Assembly: GCF_002311515.1 (NCBI RefSeq)
Contig: NZ_DCAO01000059.1
Span: 55,165-70,688, forward strand
Source of the DNA: Thalassospira sp. UBA1131
Lineage (GTDB): Bacteria; Pseudomonadota; Alphaproteobacteria; Rhodospirillales; Thalassospiraceae
DNA length: 15,524 nt
Direction: 5' to 3'
Both the position numbers and the translations under genes were made by a program. The notes beneath the pieces are model-generated. The model was not told the origin of the DNA. It was given only the letters and a program-made list of their open reading frames with translations, and made no database searches. Each line of letters begins with the position of its first letter. The first letter of the stretch is position 1. This document shows positions 13,944 to 15,524 of this stretch, piece by piece.

Positions 13944-15068
13944 GTGTCATCCGAACCAACATCTCCGATCATAACTCCCCCCAAAGAACGGCTTGGCCGT
14001 CTGCCGAAACCGGTCCAGTGGTTATTGCTGATTTCCACCTCCGTCGTGTTTTCGGTTCTGCTCCATCATTGGCAAATCCCGGCCTCACTTCTGGTGGGTC
14101 CGATGATCATCGGCATTCTGATGGGCACCAACGGCGCAACCATTGCCGCCCCCAAGCAACTTTATCTTGGCGCACAATCGGTTTTGGGCGTGATGATCGG
14201 TGGGTCGATGACCATCGGAATACTGACATCCTTTGCCACGGACTGGCCGATGATCCTTGGCGTTACCGGCATCACTTTGCTTGCCAGCAGCTTCTTGGGC
14301 TGGATCCTGTGCGTCAAACAGGTCCTGCCCGGAACCGCAGGCATCTGGGGATCAACGCCCGGTGCGGCATCGGCCATGGTCATCATGGCAGACGCCTTTG
14401 GCGCGGATGCAAGGCTGGTGGCCTTCATGCAATATGTGCGCGTGGTAATCGTTGTCGGTGTCGCATCCAGCGTCGCCAATTTCTGGGTTGATCCGGAAAC
14501 GCTGGCTGCCATGGGGCCCCATGACTGGTTCCCGGCTTTTGACCCGGTCGGTTTTGCCCTGACACTCAGTCTGGTGGTTGCCTGCTGCTTTGTCGGTCAA
14601 AAAGTACGTCTGCCATCCGGTCCGCTTCTGGTGCCGATCGTTGTCACCATGATCCTGCATGTCAGCGGTTTTTTCGATGTCGTCCTGCCCGAATGGTTTC
14701 TCGGCCTGACCTATGCCATGATCGGCTGGGTGATCGGTTTGAAATTCACCCCGCCGGTCCTGCGCCACGCAGCACACGCACTTCCCAAAATCCTGTTATC
14801 GATCTTTGTTTTGATCGGCTTCTGTGCCGGGATTTCGGGGCTTTTGGTGTATTTCATGAATGTCGATCCACTGACGGCCTATCTCGCAACCAGTCCGGGC
14901 GGCCTTGATTCTGTTGCCATTATCGCGGCCAGCACGAATGTCGACCTGTCCTTCATCCTCGTGCTGCAGGCAACACGCTTTTTCATGGTGCTGGCCTTTG
15001 GCCCGCCACTGGCAAGGCTGGTCGCCCGGCGCACCGCCCATTTAACAGGTCAGAACGCCGGGCAATAA
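13944..15068 (+). CDS. AbrB/AmoA-family integral membrane protein
   Basis: This is a membrane protein of 374 residues from GTG 13944, chosen because AAAGG lies 7 nt upstream. ATG 13914 would add 10 residues and TTG 13860 would add 28, neither with a clear ribosome site. After a short cytoplasmic N-terminus it has about ten hydrophobic segments arranged as two similar halves, as in the duplicated AbrB family (Pfam AmoA). One half contains LLVGPMIIGILMG and PGTAGIWGSTPGAASAMVIM; the other contains PSGPLLVPIVVTMIL and LATSPGGLDSVAIIA. The paired TPGAASAM and SPGGLDSVA motifs are the family signature. These proteins are often mislabelled ammonia monooxygenase or AbrB transcriptional regulator. 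They are neither; a transport role is likely but the substrate is not known. Confidence 0.85.
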   Translation: MSSEPTSPIITPPKERLGRLPKPVQWLLLISTSVVFSVLLHHWQIPASLLVGPMIIGILMGTNGATIAAPKQLYLGAQSVLGVMIGGSMTIGILTSFATDWPMILGVTGITLLASSFLGWILCVKQVLPGTAGIWGSTPGAASAMVIMADAFGADARLVAFMQYVRVVIVVGVASSVANFWVDPETLAAMGPHDWFPAFDPVGFALTLSLVVACCFVGQKVRLPSGPLLVPIVVTMILHVSGFFDVVLPEWFLGLTYAMIGWVIGLKFTPPVLRHAAHALPKILLSIFVLIGFCAGISGLLVYFMNVDPLTAYLATSPGGLDSVAIIAASTNVDLSFILVLQATRFFMVLAFGPPLARLVARRTAHLTGQNAGQ

Positions 15069-15074
15069 AATGTA

Positions 15075-15090
15075 TCGGGTTTAAACCCGA
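15075..15090. repeat. 16-bp perfect palindrome at convergent gene ends
   Basis: TCGGGTTTAAACCCGA is self-complementary. It spans the last codons and stop of the EamA gene and starts 6 nt after the AbrB-type stop. No T-run follows on either side, so it may be a weak bidirectional terminator or 3' stabilising stem. Confidence 0.4.
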
Positions 15091-15524
15091 ATGCGGCGAA
15101 ATACGCCCGATGCGGTCATCACACCAAGGATCACCAGAACCACTGCCAGAACCAGTGCCAGGTTGCCCGGTTCCCCCAACAGGATCACACCGCCAAGTGC
15201 GGTCAGGGCCGGGGTCATTGCACCAAATGCGGACGCACCGGTCGATCCGATATGGCGCACGGCTAGGCCATAGGTAATCACGGCAACACACCCGGCCAGC
15301 AAACCCTGCGCTGTCAGCAACATCATGATATCCCCCATCGGGGCATCGCCAATCGTGGTGCCGGTAAACAGCGCGATAATCGCCATCACGACAAACGACC
15401 AGAAACCGACAAAGGATGCGGCTTCAAGCGCGCCCAGGCCGCTTTGACGCATCGCATGGGTATAACACGCCCACATAAACGCCCCGGCCGATACAAGCCC
15501 ATAGCCCATCAGCATGTCATCACT
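15081..15524 (-). CDS. EamA/DMT-family transporter, C-terminal part, cut by the right edge
   Basis: The frame is open from the window edge to the stop at 15081; 147 residues are visible and the true start is outside. About five hydrophobic segments can be seen, among them GLVSAGAFMWACYTHAM, FVGFWSFVVMAIIALF, LLAGCVAVITYGLAV, and a last pair around LTALGGVILLGEP and LALVLAVVLVILGVMTASG. The pattern of small residues followed by an E-P near the end of the penultimate helix (LLGEPG) and a final helix is typical of the second EamA repeat in drug/metabolite transporters. Substrates of this family range from amino acids to drugs and cannot be inferred. It ends 12 nt from the convergent AbrB-type gene, with a shared palindrome in between. 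Confidence 0.82.
   Translation of the reverse strand, partial: SDDMLMGYGLVSAGAFMWACYTHAMRQSGLGALEAASFVGFWSFVVMAIIALFTGTTIGDAPMGDIMMLLTAQGLLAGCVAVITYGLAVRHIGSTGASAFGAMTPALTALGGVILLGEPGNLALVLAVVLVILGVMTASGVFRRIRV

Noticed and set aside
13944..15068. Annotation as ammonia monooxygenase or AbrB transcription factor
   Set aside because: The protein is a polytopic membrane protein with the duplicated AbrB/AmoA family motifs and has no DNA-binding domain or metal-site motifs. These labels are historical misnomers.
1..15524. Mobile element, prophage, CRISPR array or RNA gene
   Set aside because: No transposase, integrase, direct-repeat array, terminal repeats or tRNA/rRNA-like sequence was seen on either strand.

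Overview
This window looks like chromosomal DNA from a free-living, probably marine alphaproteobacterium. The gene families, the moderate GC content and the dense short-gapped genes on both strands suggest a Rhodospirillales member such as Thalassospira. The genus is an inference from general appearance, not a database match. I see no transposase, integrase, CRISPR array, tRNA or rRNA, and no gene-free stretch longer than about 230 bases.

Layout. 1-1181 (-): an exported sugar-binding-type periplasmic protein that runs off the left edge. 1382-1594 (-): a 70-residue protein with a Rho-N/SAP-like helical motif. 1820-3142 (-): an orphan histidine phosphotransfer (Hpt) protein, preceded by a phytanoyl-CoA-dioxygenase-type enzyme. 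3260-4360 (+): a PLP-dependent CobC/CobD-type threonine-phosphate decarboxylase. 4367-5977 (-): a sigma-54 activating response regulator of the LuxO/SypG type. 6160-8526 (+): a STAS anti-anti-sigma-type protein, then a kinase-receiver-phosphatase protein 3 nt after it. 8539-9150 (-): a small TPR-like protein. 9315-11267 (-): a membrane GGDEF-EAL protein. 11408-12452 (-): a TfoX N-domain protein overlapping the end of a WYL-domain regulator. 12576-13013 (+): a VOC/glyoxalase-fold protein, divergent from that regulator. 13081-13713 (-): a KANL3/Tex30-type alpha/beta hydrolase. 13944-15068 (+): an AbrB/AmoA-type membrane protein. 15081-15524 (-): the C-terminal part of an EamA transporter, cut by the right edge.

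The most interesting part is 4367-8526. Three neighbouring genes have the same architectures as SypG (receiver, AAA+, Fis-type HTH), SypA (single STAS domain) and SypE (RsbW-like kinase, receiver, PP2C phosphatase), which control symbiotic biofilm formation in Vibrio fischeri. The predicted phospho-serine of the STAS protein is present, and so are most of the kinase and phosphatase motifs. A nearby orphan Hpt, a LuxP/RbsB-like periplasmic protein and a GGDEF-EAL enzyme could be input and output parts of the same circuit, but nothing in the window proves it. The cognate sensor kinase and any polysaccharide genes are not in view.

A second small regulatory unit is the WYL regulator and VOC gene pair. 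A perfect 11-bp inverted repeat lies between them and overlaps the regulator's apparent promoter. This is the usual sign of autoregulation and control of the divergent gene. Several genes appear to start at GTG or TTG, and I placed those starts by ribosome-binding sites.
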